A stretch of DNA of 64,000 bases from Spinactinospora alkalitolerans (GCF_013408795.1 NZ_JACCCC010000001.1:2294001-2358000), one strand, 5' to 3'; shown: positions 1-10,949, numbered from the stretch's first letter. The notes: generated from the letters alone by a model not told the origin. Numbers and translations are program-made.

Positions 1-541
1 CGATCTCGGCGTTGGACATGCCGCGCGCCAGCAGCCGCAGCACCTCGCGCTCGCGCTCGGTGAGCCGCTGCAGGCCGGGCTCCGGCGCCCGCCTGGTCGA
101 GGGCAGCTTGGCGGCGAAGCGGTCCAGCAGCCGCCGGGTGACGGTCGGGGCGACGATCGCGGCGCCGTCGGCCACCACCCGGATCGCCGAGACCAGCTCG
201 TCCGGCGGAACGTCCTTGAGCAGGAAGCCGCTGGCTCCGGCGCGCAGCGCCTCCACGACGTACTCGTCCAGGTCGAAGGTCGTCAGGACGAGGACGCGCA
301 CCCGCTGCCCGGCCCCCGAGGCCCAGGCGAGGATCTCGCGGGTGGCGTCGATGCCGTCCTTGCCGGGCATCCGGATGTCCATCAGCACCACGTCGGGCAG
401 CAGCCGCCTGGTCGTGGCCAGCGCGTCGTGGCCGTCGGCGGCCTCGCCGACGACCGAGACCTCGGGTTCGGACTCCAGGATGAGCCGGAAACCCGTCCGG
501 AGCAGCGGCTGGTCGTCGACGAGCAGGACGCGAACGGACAT
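1..541 (-). CDS. NarL/FixJ-family response regulator (partial, 3' end outside window)
   Basis: DNA-binding response regulator and partner of the histidine kinase encoded just upstream on the same strand. The receiver domain starts at the N-terminus with acidic residues D9/D10, the phospho-acceptor is D55 in VVLMDIRMPG, and the conserved Lys lies in LLKDV. A LuxR-type helix-turn-helix begins with LTEREREVL and is cut by the window edge at MSNAEI, so 180 codons are visible of a family norm near 215. The ATG at 541 is preceded by a GC hairpin rather than a Shine-Dalgarno. A weak -10-like GACAAT sits 7 nt upstream, so a near-leaderless start is possible. The signal sensed is unknown. Confidence 0.93.
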   Translation of the reverse strand, partial: MSVRVLLVDDQPLLRTGFRLILESEPEVSVVGEAADGHDALATTRRLLPDVVLMDIRMPGKDGIDATREILAWASGAGQRVRVLVLTTFDLDEYVVEALRAGASGFLLKDVPPDELVSAIRVVADGAAIVAPTVTRRLLDRFAAKLPSTRRAPEPGLQRLTEREREVLRLLARGMSNAEI

Positions 542-610
542 GGGGACGATTGTCCCCGATCAGGAGAGGCGGTGGGGCGTGCGGCCCCGCCCCCGGCCGG
601 ATCCGGCCGG
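542..610. promoter_or_regulatory. Inverted repeats between kinase and response regulator genes
   Basis: A perfect 6-bp inverted repeat (GGGGAC, GATT, GTCCCC) at 542-557 abuts the response regulator start. An 18-bp perfect palindrome, CCGGCCGGATCCGGCCGG, lies at 593-610. They could shape the kinase-regulator mRNA or serve as an attenuator or operator. In DNA this GC-rich the second could arise by chance. Confidence 0.35.
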
Positions 611-677
611 AAGGCGCCAGAGGGCGGGGCCGGTGCCGCCTCCGGGCGGTCGGCCGCCCGGCCCCGCGTGCCAAGGG

Positions 678-1916
678 TCAGCTCCCGGCCGGGCCGCCCG
701 ACTCCAGGGGGACCCGGGCGCGCACCGAGAAGCCTCCCGCCGGCCGGGGGCCCGCCTCCAGTTCGCCGCCGAACAGCGCGATCCGCTCGCGCATCCCCAG
801 CAGGCCGTGCCCCGGCTCGTCCCCGCCCCTCGCGTCCGCGAACGGGCCTGCGCCGTCGTCCTCGACCTCCACGCGCACCGCCCGGTGCTCGAAGCACACC
901 CGGACCTCGGTGCGGGTGCGCTCGCCCGCGTGCTTGAGGACGTTGGTCAGCGACTCCTGCACCACCCGGTACAGCGTCAGGTCCAGCCCCGGGGGCAGCG
1001 GGACGCGGCACCCCTCGGACCGCAGCGTGACCGCCACGCCGGTCTCGCGCACCTGGCCGACCAGCTCGGTCAGGTCGCCCAGTCCGGGCTGCGGGCCGCG
1101 CTGGGCGTCCTCGGTGCCGGACGTACGCAGCACGCCGACGATCCTGCGCATCTCCGACAGCGCCTGCCGGCCGGTCGCCTCGATGTCGGTCAGCGCCTGG
1201 CGGGCCCGCTCCGGATCGCGGCCGATGACCCGGCTGCCGGCCGTGGCCTGCACGGTCATCACGCTGACGTGGTGGGCGACGACGTCGTGCAGCTCGCGGG
1301 CGATGCGGGAGCGCTCCTCGGCCAGCACGGCGCGGGCGTGGGCGTCACGGGCGCGCTCCAGCCGCTCGGCGCGGGCCCGCAGCTCGGCGACGTGGAAGGC
1401 GCGCATGCGTACCAGCCGGCCGATCCACCAGGCTCCGATCAGCCAGCCGACGTAGAAGGCGTAGTCGGGCCAGACCGAGCCCGTCGCCGGTGACAGCGCC
1501 GTCGAGGCCAGATCGACCACCAGGCCCGCCAGAAGCCCGATCAGCGAGCGGACCAGGGCGTGGTGGCGGCCGATGGAGTAGGCGGCGATCGCGATGGCGG
1601 GCCCGACGCCGCCCCAGGTGAAGAGACCGGCGAGGTCGGCGCCCAGGCCGCCCAGGGCCAGCACGGCCAGCACCGTGAACGGGAGGGAGCGCCGGGCGAA
1701 GAGCGCCAGCAGCAGCACGGCGCCGACGATCTCGCTGGCGGGTCGACCGGGCTCGTAGGGCACCCAGCCGCCGGACTCGCCGGCCAGCAGCGCCACGGTC
1801 GCGGCGTTGCCCACGGCCAGCAGCGCCACGATGAACGCGTCGGTGAGCACCGCTCCGGACAACAGGATCTTCCGCGCCCGGGCCGCAGCCCCGATCCGCC
1901 GCTTCGGCTCCGTCAC
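678..1916 (-). CDS. Two-component sensor histidine kinase (HisKA_3 type)
   Basis: Membrane sensor kinase of 412 aa paired with the downstream response regulator (136-bp gap). The N-terminal half has several hydrophobic segments (about residues 15-160). The dimerisation/phosphoacceptor motif RELHDVVAHHVSVM follows near residue 207, and the C-terminal HATPase ends with the G-box DDGAG and GHGLLGMRER. This is the DesK/NarX-like class common in actinobacteria, often linked to envelope stress or antibiotic sensing, but no ligand can be assigned. The GTG at 1916 has TAGCGT exactly 6 nt upstream, which suggests a leaderless transcript; the N6 itself (TGAGGG) is also Shine-Dalgarno-like. Confidence 0.92.
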   Translation of the reverse strand: MTEPKRRIGAAARARKILLSGAVLTDAFIVALLAVGNAATVALLAGESGGWVPYEPGRPASEIVGAVLLLALFARRSLPFTVLAVLALGGLGADLAGLFTWGGVGPAIAIAAYSIGRHHALVRSLIGLLAGLVVDLASTALSPATGSVWPDYAFYVGWLIGAWWIGRLVRMRAFHVAELRARAERLERARDAHARAVLAEERSRIARELHDVVAHHVSVMTVQATAGSRVIGRDPERARQALTDIEATGRQALSEMRRIVGVLRTSGTEDAQRGPQPGLGDLTELVGQVRETGVAVTLRSEGCRVPLPPGLDLTLYRVVQESLTNVLKHAGERTRTEVRVCFEHRAVRVEVEDDGAGPFADARGGDEPGHGLLGMRERIALFGGELEAGPRPAGGFSVRARVPLESGGPAGS

Positions 1917-1928
1917 CCCTCAACGCTA
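1917..1928 (-). promoter_or_regulatory. Leaderless-type -10 box of the histidine kinase gene
   Basis: On the minus strand TAGCGT is followed by six bases and then the GTG start. This TANNNT-N6-start spacing recurs at several other genes of the window and puts +1 at or next to the start codon. Confidence 0.5.
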
Positions 1929-2035
1929 GATCCGGCCCGCCCTGAAAGGCGCCCTTCCCCGGACCGAACCGCCCTCCTACGCACGAACGAGACCGGCCGT
2001 TCCCGGCCCAGGCGCTGCGGACGGCGAGCCCGCGG

Positions 2036-2110
2036 CGGCCACGCGAGAGAATCGCCCACCCGCGCGCAGCTTCCTCCTGGGCGGGTCTTTCCGGTCTCCT
2101 CGGGCCGGAG
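2036..2110 (-). repeat. Partial copy of a dispersed intergenic element
   Basis: Lies in the 277-bp gap between the kinase and the nuclease gene. Bases 2036-2063 read on the minus strand are identical over 28 bp to 17255-17282 (core GGGCGATTCTCTCGCGTGG). The adjoining CCCAGGAGGAAG-like sequence resembles the CAGGAGGGAGGG head of the copies near 17.2 and 45.5 kb. No ORF of the gap looks coding. Confidence 0.6.
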
Positions 2111-2193
2111 TGGGCGTGTTCCCGCCCGCACGGCCTGCTCTGGGCCGAGGTCCACGATCCTCTGGAGCCGAGGTGCGTGCCCCGGTGGTACAC

Positions 2194-3006
2194 CTAGCCC
2201 GTCGGCAGGGGCGGGGGAGTGCCGCCGAACTCGGGACAGTGGGCCTGGTGGTCGCACCAGTCGCACAGCCTGCTCCTGCGCGGCCGCCACTCGCCCGAGC
2301 GGGCGGTCGCCTCGATCTCCCGCCAGATCGCCGTGATCTCGGCCTCGGCGGCCACCAGTTCGGCCTCGGTCGGCTCGTACCAGCGCACGCCGCCGTCGCC
2401 CAGGTACATCAACTGCAGCCGCGTGGGCACCTCGCCGGTCTCGCGCCAGATCATCACCGCGTAGAAGAAGATCTGGAACTTCGCCTTGTCCTCGTAGCGG
2501 GGGCGCGGCGACTTGCCGGTCTTGTAGTCGACGATGCGCACCTGCCCGCCGGGCGCGACGTCGAGCCGGTCGATGTAGCCGCGCAGCCGCAGCCCCGACT
2601 CCAGGGTCACGTCCAGCCGCATCTCCCGCTCGCGGGGCTCCAGGCGCTGGGGCAGCTCCATCTCGAAGTAGCGCCGCAGCAGCGCCCGCGCCTCCTCCAG
2701 CCACGCCGCCTGCTCCCCCTCGTCGGCGAACAGCTCTCCGACCTCGGGCCGGCCGGCCCGCAGCTTCTCCCACTGCGGCTCCAGCAGGCTCAGCGCCGAA
2801 CGCGGCGTGCGCACCTCGGCCGGCAGCTCGAACAGCCGCTCCAGCACGGCGTGCACCAGCGTTCCGCGCACGGCGGCCGCGCTGGGCCGCTCCGGGAGCT
2901 TGTCGATGACGCGGAACCGGAACAGCAGCGGGCACTGCAGGAAGTCACCGGCCCGCGACGGTGACAGCGCCGGGACCAGCGGGGCGGCGTCGTGCGGGGA
3001 GCTCAT
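2194..3006 (-). CDS. RecB-family PD-(D/E)XK exonuclease
   Basis: Predicted DNA nuclease of about 270 aa. It has the PD-(D/E)XK core with IVDYKTGKSPR near residues 157-167 and a preceding acidic strand, and a C-terminal Cys cluster (LCDWCDHQAHCPEF) typical of the Cas4/AddB-like RecB family that can bind an Fe-S cluster. It is the standard neighbour of the M50 protease, trmI and mpa in actinobacteria, transcribed divergently from the protease. The ATG at 3006 was chosen because a TAGGCT box lies 8 nt upstream. An ATG two codons earlier (3012) would fall upstream of the implied transcription start. Its role is not established; a link to DNA repair is inferred from the domain. Confidence 0.88.
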   Translation of the reverse strand: MSSPHDAAPLVPALSPSRAGDFLQCPLLFRFRVIDKLPERPSAAAVRGTLVHAVLERLFELPAEVRTPRSALSLLEPQWEKLRAGRPEVGELFADEGEQAAWLEEARALLRRYFEMELPQRLEPREREMRLDVTLESGLRLRGYIDRLDVAPGGQVRIVDYKTGKSPRPRYEDKAKFQIFFYAVMIWRETGEVPTRLQLMYLGDGGVRWYEPTEAELVAAEAEITAIWREIEATARSGEWRPRRSRLCDWCDHQAHCPEFGGTPPPLPTG

Positions 3007-3131
3007 GGTCATCAAGCCTATGCCGACCGGGTGACTCCGGCACCGGATCCGCTCGGTCCGGGCAACGGGCGGACGCCGGAGCGCACCGGCGCGCACCGCC
3101 GTGCGGCGGCGTGTGGCCGGACCGGACCACG

Positions 3132-3143
3132 TAGCCTGGAGGT
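3132..3143 (+). promoter_or_regulatory. Leaderless-type -10 box of the M50 protease gene
   Basis: TAGCCT at 3132-3137, then six bases, then the GTG start at 3144. The intervening GGAGGT resembles a Shine-Dalgarno but is directly abutting the start, too close to work as one, so a leaderless reading fits better. Confidence 0.5.
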
Positions 3144-4313
3144 GTGACGCAACCAGGCAGCGGAAACCCTTCGGTCCGGCCCGAGCCCGACGAAGCCCGG
3201 GGCCGCGGAAGGCGGCCCGGCCTCCTCATGGGGCGCCCCTTCGGCATCCCCGTCCACGTCTCCCCGTCGTGGCTGATCATCGCCGCGATCATCACCGTGC
3301 TCTACCAGCCGATGGTCGAGGGCGCGCTGGCGCTGGGCCCGCTGTCCTACCTGGTGGCCTTCGTCTTCGCGGTGCTGCTCTACGCATCCGTGCTCGTCCA
3401 CGAGCTCGCGCACTCGGTCGTCGCCCGCATGTACGGACTGCCGGTCCGCCGGATCACGCTGTACATGCTCGGGGGCGTCTCCGAGATCGAGCGCGAGCCC
3501 CAGACCCCCGGCCGGGAGTTCTGGGTGGCCTTCTCCGGGCCGCTGCTGTCCCTGGTGCTGGCCGCGCTGGGGTTCGTCGGCTACCTGTTCGTCGAACCCG
3601 CGACCATCGTCGGCGTGCTCGTCTGGCAGCTGTGGGTGGCCAACCTGCTGGTCGGCGTGTTCAACCTGCTGCCGGGGCTGCCGCTGGACGGCGGTCGGCT
3701 GCTGCGCGCCGCCGTGTGGGGCATCACCCGCCGCCCCACGGCCGGGACCGTGGTCGCCGCCTGGGTGGGCCGCGTGCTCGCCGCCTTCGTGATCGCCCTG
3801 CCCTTCCTGCACTCCTGGAACCAGGGGACGGCGCCCGACGTGTTCGCGATCCTGTGGGCCGTGCTGCTGGGCTCCTTCATCTGGATGGGCGCCACCTCCT
3901 CGCTGCGCGCGGCCCGCTTCCGCGAGCGGCTGCCCAGGCTGCGCGGCCGGCGGCTGGCCCGGCGCCCGGCGCTCGTCCCCGCCGACACCTCCGTCGCCGA
4001 AGGGCTGCGCCGGATGGCCGAGGAGGGGGCCGCGGCCATCATCGTCACCGACTCGGCCGGCACGCCGACCTCGATCGTCAACGACTCCGCCGTGGCCGCC
4101 GTGCCGAAGGACCGCCGACCCTGGGTCCCGGTGTCCAGCGTCGCCCGCGCCATCACCTCCGGCATCCTGGTCCCCGTCGACCTGGAGGGCGAGGAGCTGC
4201 TGGAGGCGCTGCGGGACCACCCCGCCTCGGAGTACCTGCTCGTCGAGGAGGACGGCAGCCCCTTCGGCGTGCTGCGCGCCGCCGACGTCCAGGCCGCCTT
4301 CGCCGGGGCCTGA
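3144..4313 (+). CDS. M50-family site-2-type zinc metalloprotease with C-terminal CBS region
   Basis: Intramembrane protease of 389 aa. The zinc motif HELAH is at residues 86-90 inside a membrane segment. The third ligand motif NLLPGLPLDGGR gives D182. Four to six hydrophobic segments span about 41-245. The C-terminal 130 residues (about 255-389) resemble a CBS pair, as in SpoIVFB/Rv2625c-like proteases where nucleotides may regulate activity. Substrates are unknown; anti-sigma factors are the usual guess for the family. It is a conserved neighbour of trmI and the proteasome ATPase in actinobacteria, here separated from trmI by four other genes. It ends 10 bp from the convergent SLOG gene. Confidence 0.92.
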   Translation: MTQPGSGNPSVRPEPDEARGRGRRPGLLMGRPFGIPVHVSPSWLIIAAIITVLYQPMVEGALALGPLSYLVAFVFAVLLYASVLVHELAHSVVARMYGLPVRRITLYMLGGVSEIEREPQTPGREFWVAFSGPLLSLVLAALGFVGYLFVEPATIVGVLVWQLWVANLLVGVFNLLPGLPLDGGRLLRAAVWGITRRPTAGTVVAAWVGRVLAAFVIALPFLHSWNQGTAPDVFAILWAVLLGSFIWMGATSSLRAARFRERLPRLRGRRLARRPALVPADTSVAEGLRRMAEEGAAAIIVTDSAGTPTSIVNDSAVAAVPKDRRPWVPVSSVARAITSGILVPVDLEGEELLEALRDHPASEYLLVEEDGSPFGVLRAADVQAAFAGA

Positions 4314-4323
4314 CCGGCCCTCG

Positions 4324-4797
4324 CTACCGGCGGGCCCCCGCCGGCCAGACGACGGTCACCGGCAGCTCCCTGCAGCGGGCGTATTCGACGATGTCGGCGG
4401 TACCGCCGAGGCCGCGGGCGGGCTCGCCGTTCCACACGGCGAGGAGCTCGTCGCAGTGGTCGGCCATGTACCGGCCGGCCGCCAGGTGCGCCTCAGGCGT
4501 GGACTCCAGGAACGGCAGCCGGTGCACCAGCGCGGCCCCGGCCAGCAGGGCGTCGTAGGCCGGGCGGTGCTCCTGCGGCAGGCCCTCGCGGTAGTACTCC
4601 GCGGGGACGATCGCCTCCAGGGTGCCGCCCGCCTCCAGCACCGCGCGGGCGAAGACCGTGTCGGCGCCGTCGGCCAGGCACGACAGCCCCACGAGGGCGG
4701 GGCCGAAGGCGCCCAGATGGCCGCGAACGGCCGTGTCGATGATCTGCTCGACCTCCGGGGGCAGCCCCCGGTGCCCGGTGATCGCGATGCGCCGCAC
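4324..4797 (-). CDS. SLOG-superfamily (DprA/YpsA-like Rossmann) protein
   Basis: Small soluble protein of 157 aa. It has the N-terminal strand-turn ITGHRGLP and the LSCLADGADTVFARAVLEAGG segment characteristic of SLOG nucleotide-binding folds, where members sense or cleave nucleotide-derived ligands. There is no extra domain. The GTG at 4797 has GAGGAG about 8 nt upstream. It is convergent with the M50 protease (10-bp gap) and downstream of the XRE regulator on the same strand. The specific ligand or enzymatic activity cannot be read from the sequence. Confidence 0.75.
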   Translation of the reverse strand: MRRIAITGHRGLPPEVEQIIDTAVRGHLGAFGPALVGLSCLADGADTVFARAVLEAGGTLEAIVPAEYYREGLPQEHRPAYDALLAGAALVHRLPFLESTPEAHLAAGRYMADHCDELLAVWNGEPARGLGGTADIVEYARCRELPVTVVWPAGARR

Positions 4798-4864
4798 AGC
4801 ACAACTCCTCGGTTCGTCCCGCCCTTCACGACGGGAGCGGGTGCGCCACCCGTTTCCCCGTCTC

Positions 4865-6205
4865 CTACCCCCGTCCGGCCGGCGGCGACCCTCCTGTCAG
4901 CAGCGCGGTGAGCTGCTCGTCCAGCGCGCTCACGCACCGTGCGCGGGGTCCCCGGTACCCGCGGCGGAACCGCCGCACCCGACCGATGATCCGCTCCGAA
5001 CGGAACGCCGCACCGGTGCGCAGCGCCTCCGAGGCCAGCCGGAACGCCTCGTCCACGTCGCCGGCGTCGGCGTGCGCCGTGGCCAGCTCCACCAGCAGCA
5101 CCGCGCCCTGCTTGGCGCCGGGCCGGGTGCCCCCGAAGGCGTCGGAGAAGGCGGTGCGGGCGTCGCCGGGGCGGCGCAGCCGCACCGCGGCCAGCGCGCG
5201 GTAGCCGGCGACCTTGGCGTCGTCGAATGCGAACACCCACGGCCACGGGGGCGCGGCGTTGTCCGGGCGCCGCACGGCCGCCTCGGCCCGCGCGATCTCG
5301 CGGTGCGCCGCCGCGGCGTCGCCCATCCCCGCCCGGCCCAGCGCCCGCACGCAGGCCAGCCACGCCTGGGCGGTCGGGTGCGCGTCGTCGCCCATCCGCC
5401 GGCCCGCCTCGACGGCGAGGGTCAGGCCCAGCTCGGGGTCCTCGGCGTCGATCTCGAACGAGGCGAGGCTGCCGAGCATGTAGACGTCCAGCAGGCCGTG
5501 CCCCGACTGGCGGGCGCGCTCGACCGCGGTCCGGTAGTAGGAGCGGGCCGAGCCGGCGTCGCCCATGTCGGCGTGCAGCCACGCGGCGAACCCGGCCGCC
5601 TCGCTGGCCGCCGCGGCGACGTCGGCGGCGAAGGGCGTGCGGCGCGCCCGCGCCAGCGTCCTGCCCGACAGCTCCAGGTGGGCCACTGCCGCCTTGGCCA
5701 GGTCGCGGGCGGGGGACGAGGCGTCCAGCCGCCGTTGTCCCCCGGTGATGGCGCGCAGCGTGAGCGCCGTCGTCTCGTCGATGTCCCCGCAGCCGGGCGC
5801 GGCCGGCAGCGGCAGCGCCGTCATGGCGACGGCCTTTCCGAAATCCCTGCGTCGCGTGGGATCCGCCCCCTTCCCCTCACCCGCTGCGCGCACGGCGGCG
5901 GGGCGCGGCGGCGCGGTGGGAGCGGGGATGGGCCCCGAGCTCGCGAACCGGAGCAGGTGGACGGGGATGTCCAGCCGATGGGCGACCTGCCGGACCTGGT
6001 CGAGGGTCAGGGACTGCTGGCCGTTGACCACCCGCGAGACCCAGCTCTGGGAGTAGCCCACGCTGCGGGCCAGTTCGGCCTGTGACCAGCCACAGGAGAG
6101 CCTGATGGCCTCCACGATGGCGGCCATGTCGCACGAAGCCAGTGCGGCGGCCATGGCGGGACGTGTCCAAAACTCCGGCGGTAAAGCGCCGTCACGCTGG
6201 GGCAT
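4865..6205 (-). CDS. XRE-family regulator with TPR-like C-terminal region
   Basis: Protein of 446 aa with an N-terminal Cro/C1-type helix-turn-helix (about residues 27-85: GWSQAELARSVGYSQSWVSRV). A long Ala/Arg-rich helical region with TPR-like repeats follows (for example GDAGSARSYYRTAVERA). This architecture is abundant in Streptomyces and relatives and usually of unknown function. The ATG at 6205 is preceded by TAATCT-N6, a leaderless arrangement. It is divergent from the small hypothetical gene at 6368 across an AT-richer 160-bp region, which likely holds the promoters of both. Confidence 0.88.
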   Translation of the reverse strand: MPQRDGALPPEFWTRPAMAAALASCDMAAIVEAIRLSCGWSQAELARSVGYSQSWVSRVVNGQQSLTLDQVRQVAHRLDIPVHLLRFASSGPIPAPTAPPRPAAVRAAGEGKGADPTRRRDFGKAVAMTALPLPAAPGCGDIDETTALTLRAITGGQRRLDASSPARDLAKAAVAHLELSGRTLARARRTPFAADVAAAASEAAGFAAWLHADMGDAGSARSYYRTAVERARQSGHGLLDVYMLGSLASFEIDAEDPELGLTLAVEAGRRMGDDAHPTAQAWLACVRALGRAGMGDAAAAHREIARAEAAVRRPDNAAPPWPWVFAFDDAKVAGYRALAAVRLRRPGDARTAFSDAFGGTRPGAKQGAVLLVELATAHADAGDVDEAFRLASEALRTGAAFRSERIIGRVRRFRRGYRGPRARCVSALDEQLTALLTGGSPPAGRG

Positions 6206-6217
6206 GAGCCTAGATTA
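6206..6217 (-). promoter_or_regulatory. Leaderless-type -10 box of the XRE/TPR regulator gene
   Basis: Minus-strand TAATCT followed by exactly six bases and the ATG at 6205. It is the best match to the TATAAT consensus among the leaderless boxes on the left side of the window. Confidence 0.55.
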
Positions 6218-6367
6218 GGGACACCACCAGCCCTTCGTGGCTATGTGTAATAAGAATGATGCTATGCGTGACATGCATGGCGCTTTCGCCGAAATACCGC
6301 GACGGGGCAGAGTCAAGGGGCCAAAGCCCTTGTTCCGTGGGAAATCTCGCCTGAAGTGGATGCTCCG

Positions 6368-6772
6368 ATGACCCTTGAGACGCCCCCCGCGGGCACCCCC
6401 GGACTGGCCGGAGTCGGCCATGATCTTGACTTCGGGGGAAGTGATGCGCCATGGGCGCGCGCACTGCGCGTTCTGACCGCCGAGTTGCAGGCCCGCGGGG
6501 TGGACGCGCTCGCCGACGACACGATCGGCGCCGTCGACGCCGCCCTGCGCGGTCCGCTCCGCCCGGGAGGACGCCGCGGAACCCAGCGCGCCGTGCTGCG
6601 GCCGCACCGGGGACGGCTGTGGTGGTGGCTGCACGCGTTCCCCGAACACGGTGCGGCCGCCCCGCTGCCGACCCCGCTCGTCCCCGCGGCCGACAGCGCC
6701 GCCGCCGCGCGCCGCATCGCACGGATGCTCCGGCGCGCCGGCACCGGCCCTCCGGGCGGGCGGCCGGGATGA
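6368..6772 (+). CDS. Hypothetical Ala/Arg-rich small protein divergent from the XRE regulator
   Basis: Open frame of 134 aa with actinobacterial codon bias. It begins MTLETPPAG and contains an amphipathic N-terminal half and a central basic-aromatic stretch (GRLWWWLHAFPEHG). No domain, signal peptide or membrane segment is recognised. A GTG four codons upstream (6356) is an alternative start; AAGTGGA upstream of the ATG is a weak ribosome site. Its position opposite an XRE/TPR regulator suggests it may be that regulator's target or partner, which is inference only. Confidence 0.5.
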   Translation: MTLETPPAGTPGLAGVGHDLDFGGSDAPWARALRVLTAELQARGVDALADDTIGAVDAALRGPLRPGGRRGTQRAVLRPHRGRLWWWLHAFPEHGAAAPLPTPLVPAADSAAAARRIARMLRRAGTGPPGGRPG

Positions 6773-6795
6773 CTCCGCGCCTGCCCGCCGCCCTT

Positions 6796-6944
6796 GGCCA
6801 GTGGGGGATTTGAAGCTCAGCCACACGGGTTGGCGGTGAACGGGCGGCCCGCCGTGTGGCCGCAGGCCCGTGCGCGGGGTGCCCGGCTCCGCGCGGACCC
6901 CCTCCTGCGGTCGGGTTTCAAGACCCCTGAGGCCGGAGCCTCCT
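6796..6944 (+). repeat. Dispersed intergenic element, divergent copy
   Basis: Fills the gap between the hypothetical gene and ppgK. Its right end (GTTTCAAGACCCCTGAGGCC at 6915-6934, preceded by CGCGGACCCCCTCCTGCGG) matches the right ends of the copies at 17.3 and 45.6 kb. GTGTGGCCGCAGGCCCGTG matches GTGGCCGAAGGCCCGTGG of the 17.3-kb copy. No coding signal is seen. Confidence 0.6.
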
Positions 6945-8904
<1,960 letters not shown>

Positions 8905-9134
8905 TCCGGGAGCCGGCCGGAGACCGCCGGACCGGCCGCGTAAAAAAACGGGCACGGAGTCCGGAACCGGACGTTACTTTCTCATTACGCTGCTCCACGC
9001 TCTACCAGTCTGAGCTCGGGCTTCTCAAGATCGAAAAGTGAGTCCTTCGACACTGGACGTCGCGGGCAGGTTAGGAATAGACCATGGGTAGGTAGGGTTC
9101 CGAGTAGTCGTCCTCTTATAGGGAGGTGGCGGAC
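8905..9134. other. 230-bp intergenic region upstream of mpa
   Basis: Holds a GC hairpin (GGCCGG/CCGGCC, 8915-8938) just after trmI and an A7 run at 8942-8948. A minus-strand stretch at about 8998-9018 looks like a tRNA D-arm. A possible mpa promoter has -10 TAGGGT at 9093-9098. The mpa Shine-Dalgarno GGGAGG is at 9121-9126. No complete RNA gene can be folded. Confidence 0.4.
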
Positions 9135-10892
9135 GTGGCCGATCGCGACGACGAGCGTCAGGCGGAGCGCGAGCGTGTGGCAGAGCTCACCGCTCAGGTC
9201 TCCTATTTGGAAAAGGAACTCAGCGTAGTCCGGCGCAAACTCGCCGATTCCCCTCGACACGTGCGGCTGCTCGAAGATCGTCTCCGTGAGGCGCAGGCCA
9301 GCCTGGCCGCCGCCAATGGGCAGAACGAGCGGCTGGTGACGACCCTGAAGGAGGCCCGGGACCAGATCGTCGCGCTCAAGGAGGAGGTCGACCGGCTGGC
9401 GCAGCCGCCTTCGGGCTTCGGGGTCTTCCTGGAGGCGCGTGACGACGACACCGTCGAGATCTTCACCAACGGCCGCAAAATGCGGGTCAACGTCAGCCCA
9501 TCGGTCGACATCGGCGAGCTCAGGCCCGGCCAGGAGGTCATGCTCAACGAGGCGTTCAACGTCGTCGAGGTGCAGTCCTTCGAGACGATCGGCGAGGTCG
9601 TCATGCTCAAGGAGCTCCTTGAGGACGGCGATCGGGCCCTGGTCATCTCCAACCACGACGAGGAGAAGATCGTCCGGCTGGCCGAGCCGCTGCGCGACGA
9701 GCCGGTGCGCCCGGGCGACTCCCTGCTGCTGGAGTCGCGCTCGGGCTACGTCTACGAGCGCATCCCCAAGTCCGAGGTCGAGGAGCTCATCCTCGAAGAG
9801 GTTCCCGACATCGCCTACACCGACATCGGCGGCCTCGGCGGGCAGATCGAGCTCATCCGCGACGCGGTCGAGCTGCCCTACCTGCACAAGGACCTCTTCT
9901 ACGAGCACCAGTTGCGCCCGCCCAAGGGCGTGCTGCTCTACGGGCCGCCCGGATGCGGCAAGACGCTCATCGCCAAGGCCGTCGCCAACTCGCTGGCCAA
10001 GCAGGTCGCCGAGAAGACCGGCCGCGACGTCGGCAAGAGCTTCTTCCTCAACATCAAGGGCCCGGAGCTGCTGAACAAGTACGTCGGCGAGACCGAGCGC
10101 CACATCCGGCTGGTGTTCCAGCGGGCCAGGGAGAAGGCGGGCGAGGGCACGCCGGTCATCGTGTTCTTCGACGAGATGGACTCGATCTTCCGCACCCGCG
10201 GGTCGGGCGTGTCCAGCGACGTGGAGAACACGATCGTGCCGCAGCTGCTCAGCGAGATCGACGGCGTCGAGGGCCTCGAGAACGTCATCGTGATCGGCGC
10301 GTCCAACCGCGAGGACATGATCGACCCCGCGATCCTGCGGCCGGGCCGGCTCGACGTCAAGATCAAGATCGAGCGTCCCGACGCCGAGGCCGCGCGCGAC
10401 ATCTTCTCCAAGTACATCACCGACGTGCTGCCGCTGCACGCCGACGACCTGGCCGAACACGGCGACTCGGGCAAGGCGACGGTCGACGCGATGATCCAGC
10501 GGGTCGTCGAGCGCATGTACACCGAGACCGAGGAGAACCGGTTCCTGGAGGTCACCTACGCCAACGGTGACAAGGAGGTCCTGTACTTCAAGGACTTCAA
10601 CTCCGGCGCCATGATCCAGAACATCGTCGACCGCGCCAAGAAGATGGCCATCAAGGACTTCATCGAGGCCGGCGCCAAGGGTCTGCGGGTCACACACCTG
10701 CTCCAGGCCTGCGTGGACGAGTTCAGCGAGAACGAGGACCTGCCCAACACCACCAACCCCGACGACTGGGCCCGCATCTCCGGCAAGAAGGGCGAGCGCA
10801 TCGTCTACATCCGGACCCTGGTCTCGGGCAAGAAGGGCGCCGAGTCCGGCCGCTCCATCGACACCGTGGCCAACACCGGTCAGTACCTCTGA
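9135..10892 (+). CDS. mpa: Proteasome-associated AAA ATPase (Mpa/ARC)
   Basis: Hexameric unfoldase of 585 aa that recognises Pup on tagged proteins and threads them into the 20S core. The N-terminal coiled coil (about 5-80) binds Pup. Double OB domains span about 85-225. The AAA module has Walker A GPPGCGKT at 270-277 and Walker [10 protein letters not shown] at 341-349. The C-terminus ends GQYL, the penultimate-Tyr gate-opening motif that docks on PrcA. The GTG at 9135 has GGGAGG 8 nt upstream and is preferred over the GTG at 9126, which lies inside that Shine-Dalgarno. It is followed by a strong hairpin and dop. Confidence 0.97.
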   Translation: MADRDDERQAERERVAELTAQVSYLEKELSVVRRKLADSPRHVRLLEDRLREAQASLAAANGQNERLVTTLKEARDQIVALKEEVDRLAQPPSGFGVFLEARDDDTVEIFTNGRKMRVNVSPSVDIGELRPGQEVMLNEAFNVVEVQSFETIGEVVMLKELLEDGDRALVISNHDEEKIVRLAEPLRDEPVRPGDSLLLESRSGYVYERIPKSEVEELILEEVPDIAYTDIGGLGGQIELIRDAVELPYLHKDLFYEHQLRPPKGVLLYGPPGCGKTLIAKAVANSLAKQVAEKTGRDVGKSFFLNIKGPELLNKYVGETERHIRLVFQRAREKAGEGTPVIVFFDEMDSIFRTRGSGVSSDVENTIVPQLLSEIDGVEGLENVIVIGASNREDMIDPAILRPGRLDVKIKIERPDAEAARDIFSKYITDVLPLHADDLAEHGDSGKATVDAMIQRVVERMYTETEENRFLEVTYANGDKEVLYFKDFNSGAMIQNIVDRAKKMAIKDFIEAGAKGLRVTHLLQACVDEFSENEDLPNTTNPDDWARISGKKGERIVYIRTLVSGKKGAESGRSIDTVANTGQYL

Positions 10893-10921
10893 CCGGCCGC
10901 CCACCGTCACCGCGGACGACG

Positions 10922-10949
10922 CGCGGCCCCGCCGACCGGCGGGGCCGCG
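10922..10949. terminator. Strong GC hairpin between mpa and dop
   Basis: Perfect 12-bp stem (CGCGGCCCCGCC / GGCGGGGCCGCG) with the tetraloop GACC and no U-tract, the usual form of actinobacterial terminators. It would separate mpa from dop, which has its own promoter-like box. Confidence 0.6.

Noticed and set aside
593-610. Calling the 18-bp CCGG palindrome a definite operator
   Set aside because: Made only of CCGG repeats around GATC in very GC-rich DNA; no second copy was seen in the window.
8949-9040. A functional tRNA gene on the minus strand upstream of mpa
   Set aside because: Only the D-arm is convincing. The acceptor ends do not pair and no 7-nt T-loop with a paired 5-bp stem can be drawn.
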